Positions 32,620-41,575 are shown, numbered from the stretch's first letter. The stretch is DNA of 49,316 nt from Candidatus Aminicenantota bacterium (GCA_011773465.1 WVXO01000014.1:2127-51442), one strand, 5' to 3'. Made by a program: numbers and translations. Notes: a model not told the origin generated them from the sequence alone.

Positions 32620-33264
32620 TTGGGTAAAAAACACTTAAATCATATAATATGTTTGCTTATTATTTTCTGTTTTAGTGGAGTTCAGGCTCAAAATATGGAA
32701 AACAATAATCAAGGAAAAACAGAAGGCAAAATTTACCTTGTCCCTATAGGCGTTATTAAAGGCTGGATACTGGATAGCTTGGATAAACAATTGAAGAAGA
32801 CTTTTAAATGCAAGGTGGAAATACATGAGGAAATGGAGCTTCCTCCAGAAGCTTATAACAAACAGCGAAATCAATACTTCTCATCTTATATATTGAAGAA
32901 ACTTCATTCTTTTATTAAGCCCAGCAGACAAGATAAAGTGTTGGCAATAGCAGATGAAGACCTTTATGCAAACGGGCTCAATTTTGTTTTTGGCGAAGCA
33001 GAGCTAGGAGGGCGTTTTGCAATCATCTCGCTGGCACGTTTACGCCAAAGTTTTTATGGCCTGCCAGAAAATGAAACTCTCTTCACAGAGCGAACTGTGA
33101 AGGAAGCTGTCCATGAAATCGGGCATGCTTTTGGATTGAGACACTGCCCTGATCCAGACTGTGTAATGCATTTCTCGAATAGTCTGGGGGACACTGATCG
33201 AAAAAGTATGTCTTTCTGTTCCCGCTGTGAGCAAAGCCTTGAAAAAATAATCAGGCACCGATAA
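32620..33264 (+). CDS. Archaemetzincin-type metalloprotease with signal peptide
   Basis: Zinc peptidase of family M54. The zinc motif HEIGHAFGLRH occupies residues 165-175, followed by Cys176, Cys181 (CPDPDCVM, with the metzincin Met-turn), Cys200 and Cys203 (FCSRC), which bind the second zinc. I chose TTG 32620 because a GGAG lies about 10 bases upstream and the protein then begins with a normal signal peptide (KKHLNHIICLLIIFCFSGVQAQ). An in-frame ATG at 32578 would add 14 charged residues with no Shine-Dalgarno. Most archaemetzincins lack an export signal, so this exported form is unusual. Confidence 0.85.
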   Translation: MGKKHLNHIICLLIIFCFSGVQAQNMENNNQGKTEGKIYLVPIGVIKGWILDSLDKQLKKTFKCKVEIHEEMELPPEAYNKQRNQYFSSYILKKLHSFIKPSRQDKVLAIADEDLYANGLNFVFGEAELGGRFAIISLARLRQSFYGLPENETLFTERTVKEAVHEIGHAFGLRHCPDPDCVMHFSNSLGDTDRKSMSFCSRCEQSLEKIIRHR

Positions 33265-33318
33265 AGGAGAAAAATCAAAAGATCATATCCGAAGCAACGT
33301 CGGAGTGGAAAAGGATTC

Positions 33319-33906
33319 CTACGGAGGATAGGTTAATATTCCCTCTTTTACTTGAGCGAATTTGGTAAGCTCGTGCTTTCTGAGCTTGTCCGATTCAATA
33401 ATGTGCCAGACCTTATGCCCTCTGCTAAGAAGATAATCAGATATCAATCTCCTGTGGCATCTCCAGTAAAACTTTTCAGCGCACATGTAGGTAACTGTTT
33501 TATTCTCTGACAGGTTTATAAGTTGGTCTGCCGCGCTTTTGAATATATCGGTTAACATATAGTCAACATATATGCGGAATCCTTCTACTTTCCATCCTTT
33601 ATTTGGTGATGACTCTCCCAATCCTTCTGATTTTTTCCTGTAACCTCCAAATTCTCTCCCCAACCATACATATTCGATATCGTTTTGAAATAAGCTCTCC
33701 TTAAGATTTTCCTTGTTGAACTGAGGATTTCTGGTAGAAACAGGAAAGGCACGCACATCCACAAGCACCTCTATCCTGTATGCCCTAAGAAGAGAGATGA
33801 ATTCTTCAATCTTTCTTGTTGAATGACCAATTGTATAAAACTCTACATCTGTTTTTGGACTTGGGTAGGCCCCTGAGTAATTTTCCTTCTTTAAAAAGTT
33901 GCTCAA
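33319..33906 (-). CDS. DUF488 domain protein
   Basis: A 195-residue protein of the DUF488 family: YTIGHSTR near residue 24, DVRAFPVSTRNPQFN near 50-64, WLGREFGGYR and the C-terminal MCAEKFYWRCHRRLISDYL. The function of the family is not established. A TAA lies 3 bases before the TTG start at 33906, so the frame cannot extend upstream. No Shine-Dalgarno is visible, and the true start could be slightly downstream. Confidence 0.88.
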   Translation of the reverse strand: MSNFLKKENYSGAYPSPKTDVEFYTIGHSTRKIEEFISLLRAYRIEVLVDVRAFPVSTRNPQFNKENLKESLFQNDIEYVWLGREFGGYRKKSEGLGESSPNKGWKVEGFRIYVDYMLTDIFKSAADQLINLSENKTVTYMCAEKFYWRCHRRLISDYLLSRGHKVWHIIESDKLRKHELTKFAQVKEGILTYPP

Positions 33907-34072
33907 CTTTTATGCCGGACCAAGTGTTTCACTCCTTCAAGGAGCATATCAATATGTTTAAAAGAAACATAGATATGAGTTGAAACTCTCCTTTAAAAAA
34001 TTTATTCAAATCTTCTCATACTCTGTTCTTAAAAAAACAAAAAATAGGGATAGTAATCCAGGAAGGATTTCA

Positions 34073-34576
34073 TTAATCCGCTTTTTTTACTCCATCTTCT
34101 ATCATTTTTCTATGACTTGAGAAAGGAATATCCGGAAGATCGTCTAAAGGAAAAAACTCTGCTTTCAGGGAATCTGAACCTGGGGAAAGATTCCCTCGAG
34201 CCTCGACCTCATATCCGATGATGAGCACATTCCTGTAAAGCAACGATTTTTGGGAATAAACTCCCACCAATCTCACAATTTCCCCTTTAAGTCCTGTTTC
34301 TTCTTTAAGTTCCCTGAGGCAGGCCATTTCTGGAGTTTCATAAATTTCAATAAAGCCTGAAGGTAAAGCCCACTTCCCCATGCCCGGCTCATGTCCCCTT
34401 TTAACCAGAAGAACCTCCCCCTTTTCATTCCTGACTAAAGCGGCTGAGCTCGGTAAAGGATTCTCATAATATACCCAGTGACATTCTGGACAGGCCAGTC
34501 TTTTATCTTCCTCTATCCTGCTCAACTTCAGTTTAGCTCTACACTTAGGACAATATTTAGACATTCTGCTCATCAT
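34073..34576 (-). CDS. NUDIX hydrolase with N-terminal zinc ribbon
   Basis: The Nudix box is complete: G-FIEIY-E-TPEMACL-REL-K-EE-TGL, the pyrophosphatase catalytic helix. An N-terminal C4 ribbon (CPKC near residues 9-12 and CPEC near 29-32) resembles the NudC-like arrangement, which in that family cleaves NAD(H) or NAD-capped RNA, but the substrate here is not determined. 167 residues. It starts 35 bases after the transglutaminase-like gene and may share its transcript. Three near-adjacent ATG codons leave the start uncertain by up to four residues. Confidence 0.88.
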   Translation of the reverse strand: MMSRMSKYCPKCRAKLKLSRIEEDKRLACPECHWVYYENPLPSSAALVRNEKGEVLLVKRGHEPGMGKWALPSGFIEIYETPEMACLRELKEETGLKGEIVRLVGVYSQKSLLYRNVLIIGYEVEARGNLSPGSDSLKAEFFPLDDLPDIPFSSHRKMIEDGVKKAD

Positions 34577-34611
34577 TCCTTAATGAAGGATGTAATGAGG
34601 ATAGCAAAGCT

Positions 34612-36198
34612 CTAATTATCTTGGTAATAATCTATAATTTCTAGTTTGAGCTGGCCAATAATTTCAGAGATAGCCTGGGCCATTTCCTTGAAAATATTCT
34701 CATCAAGAAGGCTTCGTCCAAGTTTTATGTGAGTGGCATCGGTATAATATTCGCCGCTTTTTTTGTCCACAGCCAGCCATTTTGAATCAAGGCTAATCCA
34801 TCGACCTACATAAACTTCGGGCCACATATGATAAGCAAATATGCCTCGACCATACATAATTCCCACGGCTGCTCTTGCTGGAATTCCCAAAGCTCGGCAA
34901 AGGGCAACTGTCAGCATAGTGTACTCTGAACAATCCCCTTCTCGATTTTTCAAAATTTCTCTGGCTGTAGCAAAACCCACATTATAATTGGCATCCATTT
35001 CCTTCTCAACCCATTCGGCTATCTTCTTTGAAGCCCCCCATGAATTTCTCTCTTGACCGACAATTTCTTTAGCTACTTTTTGAATTTCTGGATCTCCAGC
35101 TTGGCAGAATGCGCTGGAGTTTAAGAATCTTCGGAATTCTTTATCTTTAACTGGGAAAAGAATGGCCTCTTCTTCTTTGAATATCTGAGAGGAAGTCTGG
35201 ACTATGACATAATCTTTTCCTACTTCCATAATCTTTTGGCTTCCATCATCAAAAGGAAAATTCTTAATTTTATCCGTAGATATCCCGCTGAGTTTAAATG
35301 TTACTCTTTGAATATTTTGAGGGTTTTCGAAGGTGACATTTGATTTTATTATGGTCGAAAAAGCAATATCGAACGTCTCTTCTGAAACTTCAAGGGCTCT
35401 CTCTTTAGGCATGCGGATGGAGGTCAGGGTTGTGAAGCTTGTTTTGTTTATACTCTTCCAGAAGTTTCCACTCTCGTCGATCCATTCGTCGATAGAGAGA
35501 GGAATAACATAAGTGGTTTCTCCCTCTGCGTGCCATAGTTTCATCTTTTTCCCTAAAATTAGAACATCTTCCTTGCCGATTACCTCTAAGTCAAGATCTA
35601 CGAGAGAATAGGAAGTAAAGTCTAATATTTTAAAATTGTATTTATTTCCAGGCTTTAAGCCCTCCTCTTCAATGATCTTCTCCACAGGGACTTCAAGGTA
35701 AAACTCCTCTTCATAAGGCAACTCTTTTATGATCTTATCTCCTGTTTTGAATAAAATTTTATCCGGACTTATTTCAGCCTTCATTACAGTCTCACTCTCT
35801 GACATTTTTATACTTAAAATACATTCTAAGGGTTTTCCCTGTTCATCGTATATTGATTCCTGCACAGTAGCTATTTCTATAGGATTACCTCCCAAGCGAG
35901 CAACTTTCATCCATGATTCACTGATGCACTTTTTTATTTTTTTCCCGTTTTTCATTAAGGAAAATTCTTCATTATGGCTATAGCCAACCTTTATGCCGCC
36001 CATATAGACTCCCATCCAGGACTCAGATATCTTTTCTTCCGAGGATTTTGAGGAATCTGAGGAAGAAAATATGGGACCTGCTTCAAGAGTAATTTCAGAT
36101 GATTGAACCTCAGGTCTAATTTTATTCCCTAAAAAAGGAAGAACTAGAAAAATCCATAAAAAGAAGAGCACAAACAGTTTTTGATTTTTCATCTTCAT
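34612..36198 (-). CDS. Exported transglutaminase-like cysteine protease-fold protein
   Basis: 528 residues. A signal sequence or anchor at about residues 7-23 is followed by a long all-beta-looking N-terminal region (about 40-375) of unknown role and a C-terminal transglutaminase core. The catalytic triad is visible: Cys in REGDCSEYTML, His in FAYHMWPEVYV, Asp in WISLDSKW. Proteins of this design often act as periplasmic peptidases or amidases, not true cross-linkers. It lies 73 bases downstream of the receiver-only gene and so may be under the sigma-54 promoter at 36702-36718. Confidence 0.85.
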   Translation of the reverse strand: MKMKNQKLFVLFFLWIFLVLPFLGNKIRPEVQSSEITLEAGPIFSSSDSSKSSEEKISESWMGVYMGGIKVGYSHNEEFSLMKNGKKIKKCISESWMKVARLGGNPIEIATVQESIYDEQGKPLECILSIKMSESETVMKAEISPDKILFKTGDKIIKELPYEEEFYLEVPVEKIIEEEGLKPGNKYNFKILDFTSYSLVDLDLEVIGKEDVLILGKKMKLWHAEGETTYVIPLSIDEWIDESGNFWKSINKTSFTTLTSIRMPKERALEVSEETFDIAFSTIIKSNVTFENPQNIQRVTFKLSGISTDKIKNFPFDDGSQKIMEVGKDYVIVQTSSQIFKEEEAILFPVKDKEFRRFLNSSAFCQAGDPEIQKVAKEIVGQERNSWGASKKIAEWVEKEMDANYNVGFATAREILKNREGDCSEYTMLTVALCRALGIPARAAVGIMYGRGIFAYHMWPEVYVGRWISLDSKWLAVDKKSGEYYTDATHIKLGRSLLDENIFKEMAQAISEIIGQLKLEIIDYYQDN

Positions 36199-36271
36199 TA
36201 AAGCTTCTCCGCAGTTTTATTATTTTTAATTCTAATTTAATTTTGGGGAAGGAGTCAAAAATGATTTTATC

Positions 36272-36643
36272 TTAAGTTTTCTTTGAGTTTAAAAGATCAT
36301 CTATTGATCTATTAAGTGAATCTAAATCGAGGGGCTTTACAAAGAAATGAGAAATAGAGAGTCGGGATAATTCATCAATACTAACCAGGTCTGGATAGGC
36401 AGAAATCAGGATGACGTTTCCTCGGTAGCCTAGTTCTCTGAATTTGGCGATCATTTCCACACCATTAAGATAAGGCAACTTAAAATCAGCAATGATTAAG
36501 TCAATTTTGGCTTTTTTGAAACGCTGCAAAGCTTCCTTTGAATCCTTAGCTAGGTAGACTCGATAATTCTTATTGAGGATCAAGAAAAAAGTCTTGCGGA
36601 TGGACTCATCGTCATCAACTATAACGATCATCTTTTCGGACAT
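36272..36643 (-). CDS. Receiver-only response regulator
   Basis: A single REC domain of 123 residues, with acidic pocket DDD at 10-12, phospho-acceptor Asp53 in IIADFKLP, Ser81 and Lys103 in FFVKPLD. It has no output domain, so it probably works as a phosphate relay or through protein contact. It is the first gene after a strong -24/-12 site and is followed by the transglutaminase-like gene. The SBP-kinase-NtrC operon ends just upstream, so the same kinase may phosphorylate it (inference). Confidence 0.9.
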   Translation of the reverse strand: MSEKMIVIVDDDESIRKTFFLILNKNYRVYLAKDSKEALQRFKKAKIDLIIADFKLPYLNGVEMIAKFRELGYRGNVILISAYPDLVSIDELSRLSISHFFVKPLDLDSLNRSIDDLLNSKKT

Positions 36644-36701
36644 TTCTTATCTTTCACCTCTCTTTTCTTTTATTTCAATAATTCCTGAACATACTGAATA
36701 T

Positions 36702-36718
36702 TGCATGTTTTGTGCCAA
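36702..36718 (-). promoter_or_regulatory. Sigma-54 (-24/-12) promoter upstream of the receiver-only gene
   Basis: The minus strand reads TTGGCACAAAACATGCA: GG (36716-36715) and GC (36704-36703) are exactly 10 bases apart, as sigma-54 promoters require. The predicted start is near 36691, about 48 bases before the ATG at 36643. An activator that works on such promoters is encoded directly upstream. Confidence 0.6.
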
Positions 36719-36973
36719 TTGATAGGGCTTTGAATCTGAAATACACAGGTAAGTTTTTATGAGGCTAATTTAGGGAAAAAAATTATAAGGCTGTGATGGC
36801 CTAGAGATACACGTTCATATAAATATAAATTTTTAAATAAGTTAAGAAGCATGAAAGTTTCCAAGTTGTTACAGCCGCTAAGGGCAGGTAAGATGAAGAA
36901 GTCCAAAAAATAATCTAAGGGGTAAAATATTTTTTTCCTGACTTAATTTTTATAAGCTCGACCAAAAAAAATA

Positions 36974-36999
36974 TTTACACCGAGTAAAATGCATTTACA
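36974..36999. promoter_or_regulatory. Candidate activator-binding half sites (TTTACA cluster)
   Basis: TTTACA (36974), AGTAAA (36983) and TTTACA (36994) form overlapping inverted repeats. The last two have the arrangement N-GTAAA-N5-TTTACA, also seen at 41576-41592 upstream of the other sigma-54 promoter. The rest of the 397-base gap 36644-37040 shows only AT-rich sequence and a 20-codon frame at 36851-36913. Confidence 0.3.
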
Positions 37000-37040
37000 A
37001 TCCTAGATCAATTCCATTCTCGGGAAGGTTTATTGAAAGT

Positions 37041-38375
37041 CTAAATATCAAGCTTGTATTCTTTTATCTTTTTATCCAGAGTAGGACGAGTTATCTTTAA
37101 GACCTGGCTGGTTCTTGTCTTGTTACCTTTGGTTGCTTTCAAGACATGCTGTATGTAGTCTTTTTCAACCTCTTTTAAAGGAACAAGCTGCTTTGGATAG
37201 AGCTTTTTTTCGCCTATCTCAAGAGCCAAATTTTCATCAAGGATAACATCTCCCTTGGCCAGGATTACTGCCCGAGTTAAAGCATTTTCCAACTCCCTGA
37301 CATTACCTTCCCAGGGAAGATTCATCATAATCTTCATCACTTCAGGAGGAACTTTTCTCACATTTTTACGCAGGTCACGGTTTATTTTCTCAAGAAGATA
37401 GGCCACTAATTCTGGAATATCTTCCTTTCTCTCACGGAGCGGAGGCAAAGCGATTTCAACCACTTTCAAGCGATAGTAGAGGTCTTCTCTTAATTTGCCT
37501 TTCTCGATTAGCTTTTTTAGATTTTGATTGGTAGCCGCAATTATTCTTGCTTCCGTCTTCAGGATTTTCTCTCCTCCAACTTTCATGAAGTCTCTTGTCT
37601 CGATTACCCTTAACAACTTTGACTGGAGGTTTGCGGAAATATCACCTATCTCATCCAGGAACAAAGTCCCTTTGCCAGCTATCTCGAACTTTCCTTTGGT
37701 TTCACAAACAGCATCGGTAAAAGCGCCTTTGACGTGGCCGAAGAGTTCGCTTTCCAAGAGAGTATCCGAAATAGCTGAACAATTGATGACAATAAAGGGT
37801 TCCCCTCTATAGGGGCTGTTGTAATGAATTGCTTTGGCAACTAACTCTTTCCCAGTTCCACTTTCACCCTGGAGAAGAACGTTGGTTCGGGTGTTGGCTA
37901 CAGAGCCTATTAACTTAAACACCTCTCTCATTTGAACAGAACGACCGATGATGTTGTCTATGGTGTATTCTTTCTGTTTCTCTTCAACAAGATAGCTGAC
38001 CCTATCCTCCAGACTTCTTATCTGAAAAGCTTTATCGATGGTCAAATCCAGCTCAACATAATCAAGAGGCTTGACTAAATACTCGAAGGCTCCTGATTTT
38101 ATCGCTTCTATTGTCGTTTTCATATCGTCGTAAGCAGTCATAATTATAATACTAGCATTGGGGTTTTTTTCTCTTATCCTGCCTAGAACTTCAAGGCCAT
38201 CCACATCAGGAAGGCGAATATCCAGTATAACTAAATCAGGAATTCTTTCCTCATATTTTTGAATTCCTTCCTCGCCGTCTTCAGAAACTAAAGCCTCGTA
38301 TCCTTTTTTAGAGAGATAAGAAGAGAGAGTCTTTCTGATCAAAGGATCATCGTCAATGACTAGGACTGATTTCAT
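37041..38375 (-). CDS. NtrC-family sigma-54-dependent response regulator
   Basis: 444 residues: receiver domain (Asp52 in LVILDIRLP), AAA+ sigma-54 activation domain and C-terminal Fis-type helix-turn-helix (NKTRTSQVLKITRPTLDKKI). Walker A GESGTGKE is at 170-177 and Walker B TLFLDE at 237-242. The sigma-54 contacting loop reads GAFTDA (217-222) instead of the standard GAFTGA. It overlaps the histidine kinase gene by 4 bases (ATGA), so the two are a cognate pair. Two sigma-54 promoters in its neighbourhood, including the one for its own operon, are its likely targets. Confidence 0.95.
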   Translation of the reverse strand: MKSVLVIDDDPLIRKTLSSYLSKKGYEALVSEDGEEGIQKYEERIPDLVILDIRLPDVDGLEVLGRIREKNPNASIIIMTAYDDMKTTIEAIKSGAFEYLVKPLDYVELDLTIDKAFQIRSLEDRVSYLVEEKQKEYTIDNIIGRSVQMREVFKLIGSVANTRTNVLLQGESGTGKELVAKAIHYNSPYRGEPFIVINCSAISDTLLESELFGHVKGAFTDAVCETKGKFEIAGKGTLFLDEIGDISANLQSKLLRVIETRDFMKVGGEKILKTEARIIAATNQNLKKLIEKGKLREDLYYRLKVVEIALPPLRERKEDIPELVAYLLEKINRDLRKNVRKVPPEVMKIMMNLPWEGNVRELENALTRAVILAKGDVILDENLALEIGEKKLYPKQLVPLKEVEKDYIQHVLKATKGNKTRTSQVLKITRPTLDKKIKEYKLDI

Positions 38376-39844
38376 CTTTCCTCCTCAGCAGGAATAAGAA
38401 TTTCAAAAGAGGTGCCTTTGGCTGGGTTTTCTTTAACTCTTATGGTCCCTCTGTGTTGTTCTATGATTTTCCTGGCTATAGGCAATCCAAGGCCAATTCC
38501 AGAAGGTTTCGTGGTGTAGAAAGGCTCAAAAACAGCCTCTCTTTTTTCTTCTGGAATTCCACAGCCATTATCAGATATAAATACTCTAATTTTACTTGCT
38601 TCTTTCTCCTTAAGAAGAGAAAGAGAAATATTTATTTTGCCTTTCTCTTCCACAGCCTCAAAGGCATTGCGAAGGATGTTTAGAAAAACTTGTTTCAATT
38701 TATCAGCGTCCACGAGAACTTGAGGTAATCCTTTCTCGTAGCTTTTTTCAAGAACAACTTTTTTCAACTCCAGAGTGTCAGCTAAAGCTTTTATGGACTC
38801 ATCGAGTATTTGCTCGATGGAAAATCGATCTAAATTCAGTTCTGACACCCGAGCGAAATCTAGAAGCTCTTTGATGAATTTTTCCATTTGACTTATCCCT
38901 TCCTGGGATATGCTTAAATGTTCTTTCTCTATTTCATCCAATCGATCACTCTGAACAAGCTTCTGGATGTTTAGCTTAACTGATGTTAATGCATTCCTTA
39001 TCTCATGGGCAATTCCTGTAGATATACGGCCGATGGATGCCAGTTTTTCTGCCTGGATAAGCTTGTTGCTAGCAGCTTCCATTCTTTCCCTTGCCAGAAG
39101 AAGCTTGCGACTCATATCATTAAAACTCTGAGCTAAGTTTCCGATCTCATCTTGGGAAGTGATATCAATCTTTTGAGTAAAATCTTCTTTAGATATTTTA
39201 ACCGTGCCCTCCACTAATTTCTTCAACGGCCCTGTTATCCTTCTGGCCAATAATACCGCTCCAAAAGCACCTATCAAAAGACCTCCACAGCCGATGAAGA
39301 TCAACATCAGACGAGTTTTCAGAATCTCTGCTCGCATCTCTTCCAAGGAAAGGCCAATTTTTATCGAACCCCATCTTCTCGGAGAACCTCTCACAAAAAT
39401 CGGAACTTCAATTTCCAGAATCCTTAGAATCTGTCCTGTTTTTTTATCCTCAAACCTTTTCCTCTCAAAGAGGTAACTCTTTTCGTCGATCTCCTCTCCC
39501 AGATCGCTGTAAAGATATATATCCTTGTAATATCCTATAAAACTAGTATGGACAAAAAGATTATTGTAGCGGCCATAAAAAACAACATAGATGAGGTTTT
39601 CGTCTATTTGCTCTTCGATATTCTCTCTAACTCCTTCCTCATCCCATTGAATAAAGGCTGGCAAATTCAGGTAAGCAATATTTTTCGCTATCAATACTCC
39701 TTTTTCTTTCTGTTCTTCAAAAATGGCTTTGACTTCTCGCTGTTCAATAAGCAAGAGAATCGATACTACGAGCACCATGAGTAAAACTATTGCCCAAAAC
39801 ATGAACCTTGTCTGGAGGGACATACGTAATTTCACTTTTGCCAT
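38372..39844 (-). CDS. Membrane sensor histidine kinase with HAMP domain
   Basis: 490 residues. Membrane helix 1 is at about 13-33, an extracytoplasmic sensor region at about 34-175, helix 2 at about 178-200, then HAMP (RRITGPLKKLVEGT), the phospho-accepting His280 in GIAHEIRNALTS and the ATPase domain with N box NILRNAFEAV, DNGCGIP and GIGLGLPIARKI. It starts 1 base after the solute-binding protein gene and overlaps the regulator gene. This tight packing suggests that the binding protein delivers the signal to the outer domain of this kinase. Confidence 0.94.
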   Translation of the reverse strand: MAKVKLRMSLQTRFMFWAIVLLMVLVVSILLLIEQREVKAIFEEQKEKGVLIAKNIAYLNLPAFIQWDEEGVRENIEEQIDENLIYVVFYGRYNNLFVHTSFIGYYKDIYLYSDLGEEIDEKSYLFERKRFEDKKTGQILRILEIEVPIFVRGSPRRWGSIKIGLSLEEMRAEILKTRLMLIFIGCGGLLIGAFGAVLLARRITGPLKKLVEGTVKISKEDFTQKIDITSQDEIGNLAQSFNDMSRKLLLARERMEAASNKLIQAEKLASIGRISTGIAHEIRNALTSVKLNIQKLVQSDRLDEIEKEHLSISQEGISQMEKFIKELLDFARVSELNLDRFSIEQILDESIKALADTLELKKVVLEKSYEKGLPQVLVDADKLKQVFLNILRNAFEAVEEKGKINISLSLLKEKEASKIRVFISDNGCGIPEEKREAVFEPFYTTKPSGIGLGLPIARKIIEQHRGTIRVKENPAKGTSFEILIPAEEER

Positions 39845-39845
39845 C

Positions 39846-41441
39846 TTACTTATCTAACCATATTTTCCTGGCGTCTAAATAATAAAACCCCAAAGAAGGA
39901 ACTTCGACTCCCTTGACATAAGGCTGCATGGCAACCCTGTTCTGATGAGAAAAAAGAGGAAGAGCAGGAACATCGGAGATCAAAATTTTCTCAATTTGGT
40001 GAAAGAGATTTATCCTTTTGGTCCAGCTTCGTTCAATTTCGGCTTTCTGTAAAAGTTTATCCAATTCGGGATTAACATAATTGAAAATATTAAAAATGGA
40101 TTTTGAAAAAAAGAGAGGCCGGATGATATCTTCAGGATCAGGAAAGCTCATCACTCTCCCTATAAAAACCATGTATGGTTTATTATAACTCTTTATCTCC
40201 TCAAGAGATCTATAATAATTTAATCTCAATTTTATCCCTAGAGCATCAAGCTGCTTGCGGAGTGCTCTGTAAATTTTAAGCTTCATCTCTGTCCTTGGCA
40301 AATCAATAAGCAAGGTAAGAGGGGGAAATTCTTTCTCAGTTGAAAAACCTGCATCTTGAAGCATTTGCTTTGCTCTCTCTGGATCCAAGCTCTCTTCGTC
40401 ATCCCGCGGGAAAAATCCTGGCAGTCTTGCGGGGATATAGCTATTCATCACTTTACGCACGTATTTCATATCAAAAATATCTCGAGCAATTTGCCTTTTA
40501 TTGAGAGAATGAAAGATGGCTTTTCGAACGATCGCTCTATCTAGCGGAGGAATGTGGCAGCTCATTCCTAAGAATATAGGTTGAAGCAAGCCATCCTTAA
40601 AAACCTGGAAGTTGGGAGTGAGTAGCTTCTCGGACAGGACTGGAATAGAATCTATCTCCTTGTTCAAGAAATGATCAAGCGTGAAAAGAGGACAGAATTC
40701 TACTGCTGCTAAATAAGGTCTCCCACCAAAATATCTTTCATTTCGCTTCAGCCGCACTCCAACAATATCCAATTGGGGCGTCCTCAACCAGCAGTCAAAT
40801 TTAAAGGGTCCAGTTCCTGACGGTTTAGAGAAAAATCTTCTTCCCTGGTCCTGAACAAGCTCGCGAGGAAGGATTTTACAAAAATGCATACTCATCAGAT
40901 AAAGAGCAGAGATAAAGGGTTTTGTCCAGTGAATCTCGAAACTGTATTTATCTATGACCTTAAATCCAGCAACATCTTTTGTTTTTCCTTCCCTGAATTC
41001 TTTAGCTCCGACAATCCTTGGTAAGAGGAATTGGTAATAAGGAGAGTTATTTTTTTTATCAAGGATCCTTTCTAGGGAAAACTTCACATCCTCTGCCGAA
41101 AGCTCTCTTCCATGATGGAACGTGACCCCCATCCTTAAATAAAATGTATGTTTTTTTCCATCAGGAGAGACTTCCCAATACTCGGCCAAGCAAGGCACGA
41201 TGCTCAAGTTTTTATCAAGTCTGACCAAGCCATCATAAATTTGTTCTGAGATGAAGATAGAGGACTCTTGTTTTATCGGATCAAACTCCATACTAAAAGT
41301 GTCGGTAAATGATTTCAGTCGAAAAACTCCGCCGTAGCGAGGTTCGCTGACGCTCCTCTCTTGGAAACTAAATAAAGGGATTACAAAGACCAGAGTAAGA
41401 ATAAGACTTGAGGCTACATAGGTATCGGACTTTTTGCCCAT
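39846..41441 (-). CDS. Family 5 extracellular solute-binding protein (peptide/nickel type)
   Basis: 531 residues. A signal or anchor sequence is at about 9-25 without a lipobox Cys. It has typical SBP_bac_5 features: YGGVFRLKS at the mature start, ISEQIYDGLVRLD, CLAEYWEVSPDGKKHTFYLR, GVTFHHGRELSAEDVKFSLERI and the GTGPFKF segment. The family binds oligopeptides, nickel or sugars for ABC importers, but no permease or ATPase genes are nearby. It is the first gene of a three-gene operon with a kinase and an NtrC-type regulator behind a sigma-54 promoter, so a sensing role is favoured. Confidence 0.9.
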   Translation of the reverse strand: MGKKSDTYVASSLILTLVFVIPLFSFQERSVSEPRYGGVFRLKSFTDTFSMEFDPIKQESSIFISEQIYDGLVRLDKNLSIVPCLAEYWEVSPDGKKHTFYLRMGVTFHHGRELSAEDVKFSLERILDKKNNSPYYQFLLPRIVGAKEFREGKTKDVAGFKVIDKYSFEIHWTKPFISALYLMSMHFCKILPRELVQDQGRRFFSKPSGTGPFKFDCWLRTPQLDIVGVRLKRNERYFGGRPYLAAVEFCPLFTLDHFLNKEIDSIPVLSEKLLTPNFQVFKDGLLQPIFLGMSCHIPPLDRAIVRKAIFHSLNKRQIARDIFDMKYVRKVMNSYIPARLPGFFPRDDEESLDPERAKQMLQDAGFSTEKEFPPLTLLIDLPRTEMKLKIYRALRKQLDALGIKLRLNYYRSLEEIKSYNKPYMVFIGRVMSFPDPEDIIRPLFFSKSIFNIFNYVNPELDKLLQKAEIERSWTKRINLFHQIEKILISDVPALPLFSHQNRVAMQPYVKGVEVPSLGFYYLDARKIWLDK

Positions 41442-41490
41442 TTTCCTCTACTTAAATCATAAATTATCCTTGAGTTAATAGCAAATTTAA

Positions 41491-41507
41491 GGCAATTTTT
41501 GTGCCAA
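41491..41507 (-). promoter_or_regulatory. Sigma-54 (-24/-12) promoter of the SBP-kinase-NtrC operon
   Basis: The minus strand reads TTGGCACAAAAATTGCC, an almost perfect TGGCAC-N5-TTGC match with GG and GC 10 bases apart. The predicted start is near 41480, about 40 bases before the ATG at 41441, which has its own AGAGGAAA ribosome-binding sequence. The operon includes the activator for such promoters, so positive autoregulation is likely. Confidence 0.7.
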
Positions 41508-41575
41508 CTTGACAGAGTGCTTATCCTGCTGAATAAGGGTGGGTTGTATGGTCAAGAATATTTTATAAGATTTTT

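Noticed and set aside
33925-33950. CTCCTT-C-AAGGAG palindrome between the DUF488 and NUDIX genes
   Set aside because: Single occurrence with no T run and no nearby start at the right spacing. No function can be supported.
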